This document shows positions 47,029-55,902 of a DNA stretch of 59,123 nucleotides, piece by piece (the stretch's first letter is position 1; each line of letters begins with the position of its first letter). Location of the stretch: NCBI GenBank assembly GCA_030748495.1, contig JASMLX010000026.1:1-59123 (forward strand). The letters run 5' to 3'. This DNA is from Candidatus Poribacteria bacterium. Its GTDB lineage: Bacteria > Poribacteria > WGA-4E > UBA9662. The position numbers were made by a program, and so were the translations under genes. Below the pieces are notes generated by a model. That model was not told the DNA's origin. It made no database searches and was given only the letters and a program-made list of their open reading frames with translations.

Positions 47029-47674
47029 TAATACATCGGCCTATGATTCAATAACCAGTCTTCACCTCCTTGATGGCGTGGTAGACATCTATATGCCGGA
47101 TTTTAAACTCTGGGATTCCCAACAATCGTTACGTTATCTGAAAGCTAAAGATTATGCTGAGGAGGCATGTGGAGTGGTTCAAGAGATGCATCGTCAGGTT
47201 GGTACTCTGAAGTTTGACGAAGATGGTTTAGCGCGTCGAGGGGTATTGGTTCGACACCTTGTTATGCCGGGGATGATCGATCAAACAGATGATATTTTTC
47301 GTTTCTTAGCTGAAGAGGTTGCTTCTGATACCTATGTAAATGTAATGTCTCAGTATCGGCCGGGAGGAAAAGTAACAGCAGAAAAATATGGTCAGATTAA
47401 TCGTGCTGTTACCATGTCTGAGGACTTGGAAGCTATCCGGATTGCTCACGATTCTGGACTCAGGTTAGATCAGCGAAGTCCAATGGAAAAATCCTACCTA
47501 GATTGACACAAATCACATAAATCTGTGCACAAAAAACTTATTTAAATCAACGAATCAAATTAATAAAATTAGAAAAGCTAAAAGGAATCGTCTGTGTCAA
47601 GTCGAGCTACTCCATTTGGCACAGCTTATTCACGATTTATCCCTCAACTTAATGACACTGGCTTAGTAGTTGGT

Positions 47675-47703
47675 TTGACATCCTAAACCTGCCCATCTAT
47701 AAT
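47675..47703 (+). promoter_or_regulatory. Perfect sigma70 consensus promoter: TTGACA-N17-TATAAT
   Basis: -35 TTGACA (47675-47680), 17-base spacer, -10 TATAAT (47698-47703). The predicted transcript would begin near 47710, about 22 bases before the ATG at 47732, with GGGAG between. This is the best-matching promoter in the window. Confidence 0.7.
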
Positions 47704-47731
47704 ACGGCATCGATAACAGGGAGATAGGACG

Positions 47732-49597
47732 ATGAGTCAAGGCAAAAATATGTTCTCTATTGCAGCTGATGGGACGGTTGAACTGCTAGAGCCAGCGGCC
47801 AAGCGGGCTTTGTCTGTAGCCGAACGGTACGCTGACCACTTTACCAATCCAGAAACCGGTCTGGTCGATGGAGATGAATACGAAGGGACGGATACCCGTG
47901 CCACCCTTTATTGTGCTGTCGGTTTTTTGATGAGTGAGAAGCCCGCACGGATTGAGCAAGGTCGGAAGTGGTTAGACCAGCTAGGAGTACAAGGCGGACA
48001 CTTTAATATAATGGCTGGATTACTGGCCCTATATCATTTATCACCAGTATTAAGTCCAGCCCAACAAGAAAATTTTCACCAAGCCGTAAAAGGCTTTTTG
48101 AACGGTGGTGGCGAGGATATTATCGCTGGCCGCAATAATAACATTCCCCTCGGTAACTGGACAGGACGATTGGTTGCTGGTCTGATGTTTGATGATCCAC
48201 AGTTGGTCGATAGCAGCATATGTGCCTTAGAGAAACTAACCCGCTTGATTCGGCCCCACGGTACCATTCCAGAGTTCAATAGCCCAACTTATCACCCTGT
48301 TACATTCCTTCTTCTCCGTATTATTTGTCAATTAGGTGAACCTCGTTCGACCCAGCTAGCCAGCCAACTGGAAAAGCACCTATGGCTAGAGTTAGCCTGG
48401 CGCTGGCACCCCAAAATTCGCCAACTCTGTGGTCCGTGGGGCCGGGCATACCACGACAGCCTTTACGGAGGCTCCGGCCTCGTGCCGATGTTAGCCGATC
48501 TGCTCTGGGGTGGATTCTACGATGAATCGGTCGCCTATCAATTCCTCCATGCTCACGATCACGCTTACGCTAGTCTGTTGGTGCTTCTGGCTCATCAGCA
48601 CCCGGTCGATGTCAGCCAGGTCGCACTATATAAGCCATTACCTGTAACCGTAACCGCTTCAGCTGAGCAGTCGCTGGTCAAGTTGGGTGGCGAAGATCCA
48701 ATCACTTGGATACCAGGTGGCGTTTCGGAACTAACGACTTGGATGGATGAAAATCTATCTGTGGCAACTGCCACCAAGACTCATGTTCACGGTATGCAAA
48801 ACGGTAACTACATCGCTCAGTGGACACGTACTGGTCAACCTGTAGAGGCGTTGTCTGACTTGGGCCAAGCATTTGCTCGTTTTGTGCAAAACCAGCGGCG
48901 CCCGGGACAGCCGAATTACTATCTGAATCATCATCACGGCCAGCCAATTGGAACCTCGGTCAAACTATGGGGCGATGATGGACGCCCTTCGGCTATCCAA
49001 TCCGGTTCCACGGCGATAATTGTCTATCAACCTAAACGTCAAGAGCGATGGACCGTACAACAGTTAGAGATGTTCATTGTCGTGCCTCGCTTGGACACGG
49101 TTGATCAAGTTCTGGTCAACGGAGAGAGCGTTGAAAATTATGCTGGTGAGGCCAATCTGGCTGTGGTTATCCGCAGTGGACTGGCCTCACTTGGGCTACG
49201 GTTTATGGTCACAGATGTCGCTCATACTGACCCCCAGTTGATCGTTGAACGCTGCAACAACCACCTATTAGTTGGACTAAAGCTGGTCGACTACTCACAG
49301 CCAACCGAACTGCTAGAATCTGTTTTTCGGCGATATGGAGGTTGTATTGGGACCGAACTTCGCTATACACCTACCCAAGATGCGGTTAATCAGTTGATGT
49401 CAGATATGATTCAGTCGAAGTTAAGGGATGAGTGGGAAATGGCCGTCTTCGGCGGGCATCGTGAGATTGAGTTTCAACTCGGAGATAAACATTTTATCGG
49501 TCGTTTTGACCCCATATCCGAGTCCTGGTTAGATCGACAGTTTCCGGTAGCAGTCGGGCATCACCAAAAAATTGAGATGGATAAGAGTAAATCCTGA
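47732..49597 (+). CDS. Heparinase-like (alpha/alpha)-toroid plus beta-sandwich protein, putative polysaccharide lyase
   Basis: 621 residues. The first ~300 are helix-rich with evenly spaced aromatic/glycine turns (FNIMAGLLALYHLS, GNWTGRLVAGLMF, then EFNSPTYHPVTFLLL and CGPWGRAYHDSLYGG), the pattern of (alpha/alpha)6 toroids in heparinase II/III-like proteins. From about 320 the protein becomes beta-rich (WTRTGQPVEALSDLG, 'SGSTAIIVYQPKRQERWTVQQLEMFIVVPR'), like the C-terminal beta-sheet domains of polysaccharide lyases. The Asn/Tyr/His residues in 'NSPTYHP' and 'GRAYHDS' are candidate catalytic positions. There is no signal peptide, so action in the cytoplasm is expected unless export is unconventional. 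Substrate unknown. RBS GGGAGATAGG precedes the ATG. Confidence 0.5.
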   Translation: MSQGKNMFSIAADGTVELLEPAAKRALSVAERYADHFTNPETGLVDGDEYEGTDTRATLYCAVGFLMSEKPARIEQGRKWLDQLGVQGGHFNIMAGLLALYHLSPVLSPAQQENFHQAVKGFLNGGGEDIIAGRNNNIPLGNWTGRLVAGLMFDDPQLVDSSICALEKLTRLIRPHGTIPEFNSPTYHPVTFLLLRIICQLGEPRSTQLASQLEKHLWLELAWRWHPKIRQLCGPWGRAYHDSLYGGSGLVPMLADLLWGGFYDESVAYQFLHAHDHAYASLLVLLAHQHPVDVSQVALYKPLPVTVTASAEQSLVKLGGEDPITWIPGGVSELTTWMDENLSVATATKTHVHGMQNGNYIAQWTRTGQPVEALSDLGQAFARFVQNQRRPGQPNYYLNHHHGQPIGTSVKLWGDDGRPSAIQSGSTAIIVYQPKRQERWTVQQLEMFIVVPRLDTVDQVLVNGESVENYAGEANLAVVIRSGLASLGLRFMVTDVAHTDPQLIVERCNNHLLVGLKLVDYSQPTELLESVFRRYGGCIGTELRYTPTQDAVNQLMSDMIQSKLRDEWEMAVFGGHREIEFQLGDKHFIGRFDPISESWLDRQFPVAVGHHQKIEMDKSKS

Positions 49598-49653
49598 TGG
49601 CTTCGCTGTAATCCTAGCTCTGTTCGCCTTCATCGACAGCCAAGCCAATCGAT

Positions 49654-50303
49654 ATGATTCTGGGTTCCAGTGAAAGTTTTCAGATGAGTGAAGATCGAAA
49701 TCCACACGAATAACTGGTTCGCTCTGTCGAAATTTAGGCTTTTTGGATGGACGTCAATTCTGTTACAGTTGGTCAGTACCAAGCCTTTATTAAAGCCCGT
49801 CAACACCCAGCATCTAGTTGGCTTCATCTCAAGATCAACGTTCCAACCAATGATTATCCAATCATCTACATCAATTGGCACGATGCCAGAGCTTACCCCC
49901 AGTGGAAAGGCAGGTGCCTACCGACCGGAGCCAAGTGGGAGTAAGCCGTGCGTGGTGAGCTGGAACAGGCAGATTTTCCGCGATCTAAAATTTTGATCCA
50001 CAAGTCGAAGTCTGTGGAGTAGCCTTACGGTTAGAGAAATGAACAACGAGTGTCGGTAACTGCATCCATCCAACGGTTATGGTCTCAACGATATGGTGGG
50101 CAATTTCTGGGAGTGGTACCTGAACGTTTATGACCCCGATTTTTATCAACAGAGCGGGAATTGCAATCTGATTACCCTGTACGAAAATGAACTCGACCTA
50201 CAGTAACTACAAACTCAAATCCCAAAGAGTGATCAAGTGGCGTTCCGCACCTCTCAACAGCCGGAACGGTTTTCGTTGTGTCATGGATATCGAAAATTCA
50301 TAG
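49654..50303 (+). pseudogene. Decayed FGE/SUMF1-domain protein gene
   Basis: One frame from ATG 49654 reads SFQMSEDRNPHE, stop, LVRSVEI, stop, AFWMDVNSVTVGQYQAFIKA, then 'PTNDYPIIYINWHDARAYPQW' and LPTGAKWE, stop. These are the family landmarks 'GSFQMG', 'YMDVxEVTxxQYxxF', 'PVxxVNWxDAxAYxxW' and 'LPTEAEWE'. After frame changes come NGYGLNDMVGNFWEWYLNVY and the closing SRNGFRCVMDIENS before TAG 50301. At least three in-frame stops and two frameshifts make it dead. It is much more complete than the remnant at 3332. Confidence 0.75.
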
Positions 50304-50312
50304 AGGGGGTTT

Positions 50313-50826
50313 ATGCTAACCAACCAACAAATCCCCTTTTTTAAAGAGAACGATTTTCTGATACTTGAAAATGCGGTTGAGCTAGACCTGCTGTCGCCCG
50401 TGGCGAGAAGAATTTTGGCAATGCCTGGGCGGGCGGAAAAGCCAGACACCTGGCCTAGGGATAAGACCATTATCAGTCGCTGGCGATTTATGCCCTCTAC
50501 CCTAACATGGCAGGCATCCCCGCTGTTTAACGGGCTGCTTACCGATTTAGAGGGTAATAACTTTTTGGGCGGTGGCGACGCACCTATCCATCTGAACATA
50601 CACAACTATTTTCGCTAACATCCTGAGAAGTTGTCTGGCAAAAGATTGTGCGCATTGTGCCGGGGCAATTTTAACCAGGTAATACGGATCATGTTCTCTC
50701 CCATTACGGTCGGGATTTCGACATCTTTGGACAACCTTCTAAAATCTCCCACCAAGCTAAAGTTTTTCCACAACCTATCGTTTTGCTAGATAAGCAGGAG
50801 ATTATACAGAAACTAGAAAGATGGTG
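50313..50826 (+). pseudogene. Truncated PhyH-like dioxygenase gene
   Basis: Residues 1-101 (50313-50618) begin LTNQQIPFFKENDFLILENA, the N-terminus of phytanoyl-CoA-dioxygenase-like Fe(II)/2-oxoglutarate enzymes, preceded by a GGGGG ribosome-binding site. The frame ends before the HxD...H iron motif. A tail in a different frame (about 50668-50826) reads SHYGRDFDIFGQPSKISHQA and VFPQPIVLLDKQEIIQKL, plausibly the last part of the same gene. The middle, with the active site, is missing, so no activity is expected. Confidence 0.5.
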
Positions 50827-50902
50827 ATTCTGAAATTGCTGTCTATCCTATATTTAATTCTGCATATGCAATAACTAACATTGAATAGGTCGGAAAATCT
50901 TA

Positions 50903-51790
50903 GAAGCCATTTCAAAACGGCCTCAATGTAATCAGGATGCAAGCAAGGTGAAAGAAAGCTTGCTAGATCTGAATTTCTCTTTCCCAACCAACAACCAGTT
51001 GTCCGCAAGTTTGGCCGCCATGCCAAACTTGGCTCTACCTTCCATCGACGCCTGTCAGGCCGCAATTTGCGGCCATCCTTATCTTTCTTGGTCTGGTTGT
51101 TTTTACCCCCCAGACAGATCAATTCAATGCCGCCTTTCAACCGCCTTTGGCCAAGCGGATCACTGTCGCACCTCATATCCGCTATGATGTGGACAGGATT
51201 TTGCCGCGGTCGACCACCACCTTTTCTGGGCACTGTAATCTTCTCAATCGTGGGTTCCAGCCGTTTTATTTCACTCGCCGAGGCGGAATCCAAATCAGCA
51301 CCGATAGGCACTGCCTGGCCATCGACCACCACCATCCACCCTTGCCGCCTTTGCTCTTTCCAAGGCCTGGCCCCCTTTTTAGCCCAGGCCAAACTGCCAT
51401 CGGCTAAGGTTTCTTCCCAATCTAACTGGCCTTGTAGGTCCAGTTAGGGCAGGAACTTAGGCCATATTTGGAGCCAAAACCTTGGTTCTCCCATGGCTAT
51501 AATCTTGGCCGGCAAGTGCTAGCTGATGGATATCGATCAGCTAAGTGGTTCCATCCGGGCCCAGTTGGTAAGACCCAGATAATGCCGTCAAACACTTGCC
51601 TGTTGCCTCTGGGCCTGGGTCCACCTTTTCTTTTGGTGAAGGCTGAGGTTTTGGCCGCCAGGGTTCAAGCCTGATCCATTGTTGATCGGTGACATTGGCC
51701 ATCAAAAGTTCCTTTTTAGACCCAACTAAAACTAGACCTAACGCCTTTAGATGGGCAAGTTTAAATTGTCTTTAGTTTTGAAATAGCTTC
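50903..51790 (-). mobile_element. 888-bp IS5-family element (IS427-like), TA target duplication
   Basis: Ends read inwards are GAAGCCATTTCAAAAC and GAAGCTATTTCAAAAC (15 of 16), each flanked by TA (50901-50902 and 51791-51792). It carries one broken transposase on the minus strand. The 77 bases at its 5' side (51716-51792) recur inverted at 59047-59123 with six mismatches. It is inserted into an IS3 transposase remnant. Confidence 0.85.
50912..51702 (-). pseudogene. IS5-family transposase, multiply frameshifted
   Basis: Start ATG 51702 with AAAGGAAC upstream: MANVTDQQWIRLEP. Pieces in alternating frames then give RQVFDGIIWVLPTGPGWNHL, WMVVVDGQAVPIGADLDSAS, 'RPRQNPVHIIADMRCDSDPL', GRKLRPDRRRWKVE and QAFFHLACILITL, ending at TGA 50914-50912 inside the terminal repeat. 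The order matches IS5/IS427 DDE transposases (D-G-Q, D...YDS, R-R-x-KVER). At least three frame changes and internal stops abolish function. Confidence 0.85.
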
Positions 51791-51792
51791 TA

Positions 51793-51930
51793 CAGATAAA
51801 TATCTTCATATTTGCCCTTCGCCAAAGTCTTTCCACAAATACATTATCCCGAGCCCAGCCTCTACCAGCCATACTTATTTTGATTTGGTTATTCTCTAGA
51901 AGATTAGTAAACTCAGAATTAGAGAATTTG
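51793..51930 (-). pseudogene. IS3-family transposase (OrfB) fragment, target of the IS5 insertion
   Basis: Minus-strand translation gives SEFTNLLENNQIKISMAGRG and WARDNVFVERLWRRA, the C-terminal rve-domain signature of IS3 OrfB ('ISMDGRGxxxDNxFxERLWR', containing the final catalytic Glu). Across the IS5 element the host sequence continues into a weak match (DFPTYSMLVIA) at about 50840-50900. Only the last part of the transposase remains. Confidence 0.7.
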
Positions 51931-51957
51931 GCCCAGAGTTTGTGAAAGAACAGATAT

Positions 51958-52179
51958 TTGCTTTTCAAGTCCAAAAAGAAGAAGAGTGAAAAAGAAAAGC
52001 TAAATGAGATCATTCAGTCTTATCGTAAAATTGATTTACTCTGGAACTTTCTTCAAGGTGTTTGGGTAATATTTGAAGCGATTAAGGACGAAAAACAGGT
52101 AGGAGTAGCATTGAACAGATTAAAGCAACAAACGATTAACGGGGAAAATCCGGAACCATTTGACAAGGTAATTCTTTGA
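51958..52179 (+). pseudogene. Possible ISL3-like transposase fragment
   Basis: 73 codons: LFKSKKKKSEKEKLNEIIQS, then 'LLWNFLQGVWVIFEAIKDEKQVGVALNRLKQQ'. The helical 'L..KEEKLNEI..SY...LLW.....V..IFEA...EA...L' rhythm recalls the region before the last catalytic block in ISL3-family transposases, but this is weak. Its position among other IS remnants supports a mobile origin. It lacks a start signal and conserved catalytic residues. Confidence 0.3.
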
Positions 52180-52269
52180 TATGTGAACTATAGGGTGATA
52201 TATTGAGGCTTGAAAGTTAGCAGTCTAAAATGCGTTCCCAACCGACAACAATATGAGGAGGCATAAACC

Positions 52270-52989
52270 ATGAAATTTACTACGATTTTGATTCTAGCCT
52301 TGGTCTTTGCGATACCATGCCTTAACTACGCTGGAATCATCGGCGTTTGGCTTTTTGAGGAGGACAATGGAAAGGTCGTCAAGGACGTTTCTAGCAATGG
52401 ACATGATGGTGAGATTATAGGCAAAGTAAAATGGAGTAAAGGAAAATTTGGATCCGCCCTGGAGTTTGATGGTGGACACGTCAAAATTCCGCATCAGGAC
52501 AGTATGGATCTAGTTCAGTTTACGATTATGGCATGGATAAAAGTTCCGAAGATCATAGATCCCTACCAAATGATAGCCGGTAAAGAAGCGTGGCCAAACC
52601 GAAATTACTCGATGTGGATTCGGCCTAGCGCAATGACGTTTGGTTTTACAACACCTGGCACGGCCCAGGATATTCAAGTGGGCAGCAAAGAGGTAACGGA
52701 TGACAAATGGCATTTTGTCGTGGGTACCTACGACCGAAAGGCGCTCACGTCCTACGTCGATGATGTGAAACTCAGAACACGCGGTGCCGCAGTAAAACCG
52801 GCGACTAACGAGGCGTCATTTATGATAGGCGCCCAACCTCCGAACGGCGGCGGTCCCCTCAAGGGCTTGATCGACGAGGTTGCCGTCTACGATACCGCTT
52901 TAGATGAAAAGGAGATTCAAAGTATTATGAATGGACTGGCGGGGAAATTTATGGTGATCGATCTCAACGCCAAATTGGCGACAAGGTGA
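52270..52989 (+). CDS. Secreted LamG/ConA-like lectin-domain protein
   Basis: 239 residues. Sec signal peptide 1-20 (TTILILALVFAIPCLNYA). One LamG-like jelly-roll fills the rest: 'IGVWLFEEDNGKVVKDVSSNGHDGEI', 'GSALEFDGGHVKIP', 'FTIMAWIKVPK', 'DDKWHFVVGTYDRKALTSYVDD' and 'LKGLIDEVAVYDTALDEKEIQSIM' are the typical strands. It probably binds carbohydrate outside the cytoplasm. GAGGAGG precedes the ATG. The gene is intact although surrounded by remnants, which suggests selection. A related C-terminal stub lies at 54899-55096. Confidence 0.85.
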   Translation: MKFTTILILALVFAIPCLNYAGIIGVWLFEEDNGKVVKDVSSNGHDGEIIGKVKWSKGKFGSALEFDGGHVKIPHQDSMDLVQFTIMAWIKVPKIIDPYQMIAGKEAWPNRNYSMWIRPSAMTFGFTTPGTAQDIQVGSKEVTDDKWHFVVGTYDRKALTSYVDDVKLRTRGAAVKPATNEASFMIGAQPPNGGGPLKGLIDEVAVYDTALDEKEIQSIMNGLAGKFMVIDLNAKLATR

Positions 52990-53218
52990 GCGAAACTAAA
53001 AGGCGTTACACCGTAAGCTCCGGTTTCCTCGGTCCACAATGTCTTTGTTCTCGTAACCACTATCCTTTGCAGGAGGCGGCCAATTTCCAAAAATTACGCG
53101 GCGCGGGGACTTCGCCTGCGAAGTACGCGAAGTAGCGGCCGTGTTGTGTTCGAACAGGTAAACGGCCGGGGTGTGGCTCTTCAACGATTGCATCATCTGG
53201 TACGCTTGAGTGAGAAAG

Positions 53219-54260
53219 TTAATTCCAGCCGACACCCGATGAAGGCATGTAGATGTTGAGAACCAGGCTGACTATGCTCCAGATGCTCCGAAAAATGAAA
53301 TCCCCTAAAAATTAGACCGAAAAAGAAGAGGATAGCTTTTCGATGTGCTTTCAATCCTCCGTAACTGAGAATGAGTGACTTTATCAGCCAGCTTACCATC
53401 ACAGGAAACCAGAAATATATCACCCCTCCCCAAGGCGCTCCAGAAAGGACGTAGCCAGAAGGATAAAGCGGCCACCATAGAAATCTCGCACGCATTGCAT
53501 AGAGAAAAAACACAAACAGAAACCCTCCCCCCATAAACGTCACTGATTTGACATCTGTTCCTTGAGGATATTGAAGCCACCTTTGAAGAGGGTTAAAGCT
53601 TTCCCATCCAGCATGACTTATCCATCCATTGAGTTCTCCCAGTACCCCGCGACTATATGATATCTGTAGATAGGACCAAAAGGTAGCCACAGCCCCAACA
53701 CCTGTAGCGAGGGCTATTGCCAGCATTAATCTGCGGTTGTTCATACCTGCCCGCTCTGCCATCAACGATTCTATCTAGAACGGCATCGGGTGCGCCCTGT
53801 TACACCTGTTGAAAGCGTAGAGGAACGTAAGGATAGTCAAGTTTTCCGCATGGAGTTTTCTTGAACCGAACATCTGCACCATCATCCCTCTTGGGTTGAT
53901 GCCAATTATCTCATGATACGGTGGTCCAAGGTCTCCCCGCACCCTTGTGATGGCTATGGCAAGAAAACCTTAAAGGGCGTAGAAAACGGCAACAGCCCAG
54001 GTAGACATTCCCGCCAAGTAACAAAACAGGGTAATGATAGCAAGACTGGCGAGAAACATAAGTGCCGCTGACCGGTATCGCACTGGCTCTTTTGAATCGT
54101 CCACCGGAACCAAAGGCTTGGCTTGAGTGACGACAGGTTGGGTGAATTTTGAACGAGTCGAAGAATCGTATTTCACTAGAACCATCTTGCCACGGACTCC
54201 TCGGCTCACAAAAATAGACCTCGATATAGTGGCCAGGCTACGCCAGTAGTCCGATCCCAC
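53219..54260 (-). pseudogene. Dead DUF6785-type polytopic membrane protein
   Basis: A single frame from about 54260 gives a hydrophobic protein: VRYRSAALMFLASLAIITLF, CYLAGMSTWAVAVFYAL, stop (53970-53972), AIAITRVRGDLGPPYHEIIG, FLYAFNRCNRAHPMPF, stop (about 53774-53776), MAERAGMNNRRLMLAIALAT and 'RARFLWWPLYPSGYVLSGAPWGGVIYFWFP'. One extra T near 53300 then shifts the frame to GDFIFRSIWSIVSLVLN, ending at TAA 53219. These are the C-terminal two thirds of a large integral-membrane family that I recall as DUF6785/6784 and as common in Poribacteria. The N-terminal part upstream of 54260 is not clear. Two nonsense codons and one frameshift show recent but real decay. Confidence 0.65.
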
Positions 54261-54898
54261 AAAGTACCAAGGTTAGGTTAGTAGGAGACTCTGAGTTCGA
54301 GAACATCATAGCCAAACTTGGGAAGTGGGAATAGGGATCTGTTCTTCATCTCAGAAGTAGTATCCTGGTAAAGAGGGGAAACCGGTCGGGGGGTAATCTG
54401 GCTACCGATCAGTACCAAGTATGGAAGTAACATCTTGACCCACTGGAAGAGCAGAGGGGACAAGCCAAAGGTTCGATACTGACGATCTATCGTCGTCGGA
54501 TATGGTTTGAGGAGATAAATGTTTGCTGATTTCAAGGGACACGGTTTTAAGCCGAGGTCTTCGCCCCTCGTCATCAACATGTCACCTTACTTTTAGCACT
54601 AACTGTCAGGTGACTAATGGCCAACCATATTAATTTCTGATGTTATCTAGATGTTTTTCTAGTCTGTTTTAAAATGAGGAAAATCCAAGGTAATAAACCT
54701 TTTGTATAGGTCTTTGCGGCTTTTCTTGTTTGGAGAGTCAGCACCCATAGAGACACGGCATACGGATTGATAGCAACGCGGTTGTCTCTGCCATTACACG
54801 ACCAAGTGAGCATAACTTTGCTTTTACAATAGCGACAATCACATTCACAAGAGGTCTAATTAAACAAAGGGATTACTGAATTGATAAAATCTAACCTA
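54261..54898. other. Gap with no intact gene
   Basis: 638 bases. A 100-codon minus-strand frame (54278-54580) could be the missing start of the DUF6785-like pseudogene, but I see no motif to prove it. The rest is AT-rich and motif-free. Confidence 0.4.
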
Positions 54899-55096
54899 TT
54901 ACCGCTCAAGATTCAATCGAGTTTCTGATTGTAGATATTTCGCTTCCAACCTGCCCCAGACCGTCTGAAGTTTGGCCTGTGGGGCAATAGCCATAATCTC
55001 CTTCATTCCGGCTTGAACTTTTTTAATTTCGTCCTGAGAAAGACCCCGGATGAAGATAGCAAAATCGTCCGTATCTCCGTTGTAATATCGGTTCAC
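54899..55096 (-). pseudogene. C-terminal stub of a LamG-type protein
   Basis: 65 codons reading YYNGDTDDFAIFIRGLSQDE, 'IKKVQAGMKEIMAIAPQAKLQTVWGRLEAKY'. This is the ending seen in LamG lectins of this group ('IDEVAVxxxALSxxEIxxIM...AVxPxxKLATxWG'), comparable with the end of the intact gene at 52270-52989. The signal peptide and most of the jelly-roll are missing. It lies 15 bases after the CBM9-like gene on the same strand. Confidence 0.6.
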
Positions 55097-55110
55097 AAAG
55101 ATTACTCTGA

Positions 55111-55902
55111 TTACTGTTGAGTTTTAATTAAACTCCAAAAGACTGACAGTTTCTGCTTAGCACTGACAGCCATCGCTTCATCCGAAAAAATGATTTGTCC
55201 GAATCCTTGACTTTGATCATGAGCTTCGCGACCAGTCCAGGTCATCTGTAAATCTCTATCTGCGCCATCGTCAGCATCATCAAAAACGGGGTGAAAACCC
55301 ATAGCTTTTCCTGCTTTGAAATCCTTACGTAGGGATTTGACGTTATCGTACTCAAGGGCAACTTCGCAGATATATCCATCGCCAGTTTTGGTGGATTCTA
55401 TCTTCAGGTAATCAGGTTCCCTGCTACCATTTCCGTCCATGTTGCACCAATTCCAGATTTTGTTATCCGGGTTAAACCCCCACTGGTAGTGTTCTGCATG
55501 TGGTGGTGTTGCTTTGGTAGTCGATAAAAAAATTTCTATACAATCCGCATTCCAGATGCCGGATCCATCTTTTTGCATTGATAGCTTATCGTCTTTCATT
55601 ACCGAAGCCATATAGATATTATCATCGTCCCAAAGAACATAAAACTTACCGCTGCTATCGGTAGGATTCTTCCAGGATCCTGCACCGTTAAATATCTGTT
55701 CCTTGGTATCAAGTACGGCCGGGGTTAGAAGATCGAGCATCCAATCGTCTAGCTTCCCATCAATCTTAGGGGTACCTCTGAGAACGTCTATTACTAATGG
55801 TTCTCCGGTTTTAGGATGCTTGGCAGGCTTGTCGGCGGCAGTCGCCATTGTCGAAATCAACAAAATTAGACAGTACACCAGAAAACCGTTTGCAAATTTC
55901 AT
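55111..55902 (-). CDS. Secreted CBM9-like carbohydrate-binding protein
   Basis: 263 residues. Signal peptide 1-22 (FLVYCLILLISTMATA, cleavage before ADK). Residues about 45-245 match the family-9-like DOMON/CBM fold: 'KIDGKLDDWMLDLL', 'GKFYVLWDDDNIYMASVMKDDKL' with the Tyr/Trp ligand positions, WNADCIEIFLST, 'YQWGFNPDNKIWNW' and 'MGFHPVFDDADDGADRDLQMTW'. Such proteins bind sugars at or outside the membrane. RBS GAGGAGATAA precedes the ATG. The leader contains a perfect 10-bp inverted repeat (55936-55961), so regulation by a repressor or an RNA hairpin is possible. Confidence 0.8.
   Translation of the reverse strand: MKFANGFLVYCLILLISTMATAADKPAKHPKTGEPLVIDVLRGTPKIDGKLDDWMLDLLTPAVLDTKEQIFNGAGSWKNPTDSSGKFYVLWDDDNIYMASVMKDDKLSMQKDGSGIWNADCIEIFLSTTKATPPHAEHYQWGFNPDNKIWNWCNMDGNGSREPDYLKIESTKTGDGYICEVALEYDNVKSLRKDFKAGKAMGFHPVFDDADDGADRDLQMTWTGREAHDQSQGFGQIIFSDEAMAVSAKQKLSVFWSLIKTQQ

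Larger units (their letters stand above)
45460..47506 (+). pseudogene. PflX-like radical SAM protein gene split by an insertion sequence
   Basis: The 5' part (45460-45958) encodes a Cys cluster CYICPRNCGVDRLADKTATC and the radical SAM motif CNLRCVFC (C-x3-C-x2-C). The 3' part (47034-47506) encodes 'LLDGVVDIYMPDFKLWD' through 'VNVMSQYRPGGKV'. Removing 45959-47033, i.e. the element plus one target copy, joins VYN to TSAYDS in frame and gives a 323-residue protein, the usual length of COG1313 (PflX-like) proteins, which are related to pyruvate-formate-lyase activating enzymes. As it stands, the first part ends five codons inside the insertion (RLDLI then stop), before the C-terminal barrel strands. 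Start ATG 45460, with GGGAGG upstream. Confidence 0.85.

Noticed and set aside
53109..53124. ACTTCGC-CT-GCGAAGT short palindrome
   Set aside because: Two-base loop is too tight for a terminator, with no T-run; probably a chance palindrome in a GC-rich patch.
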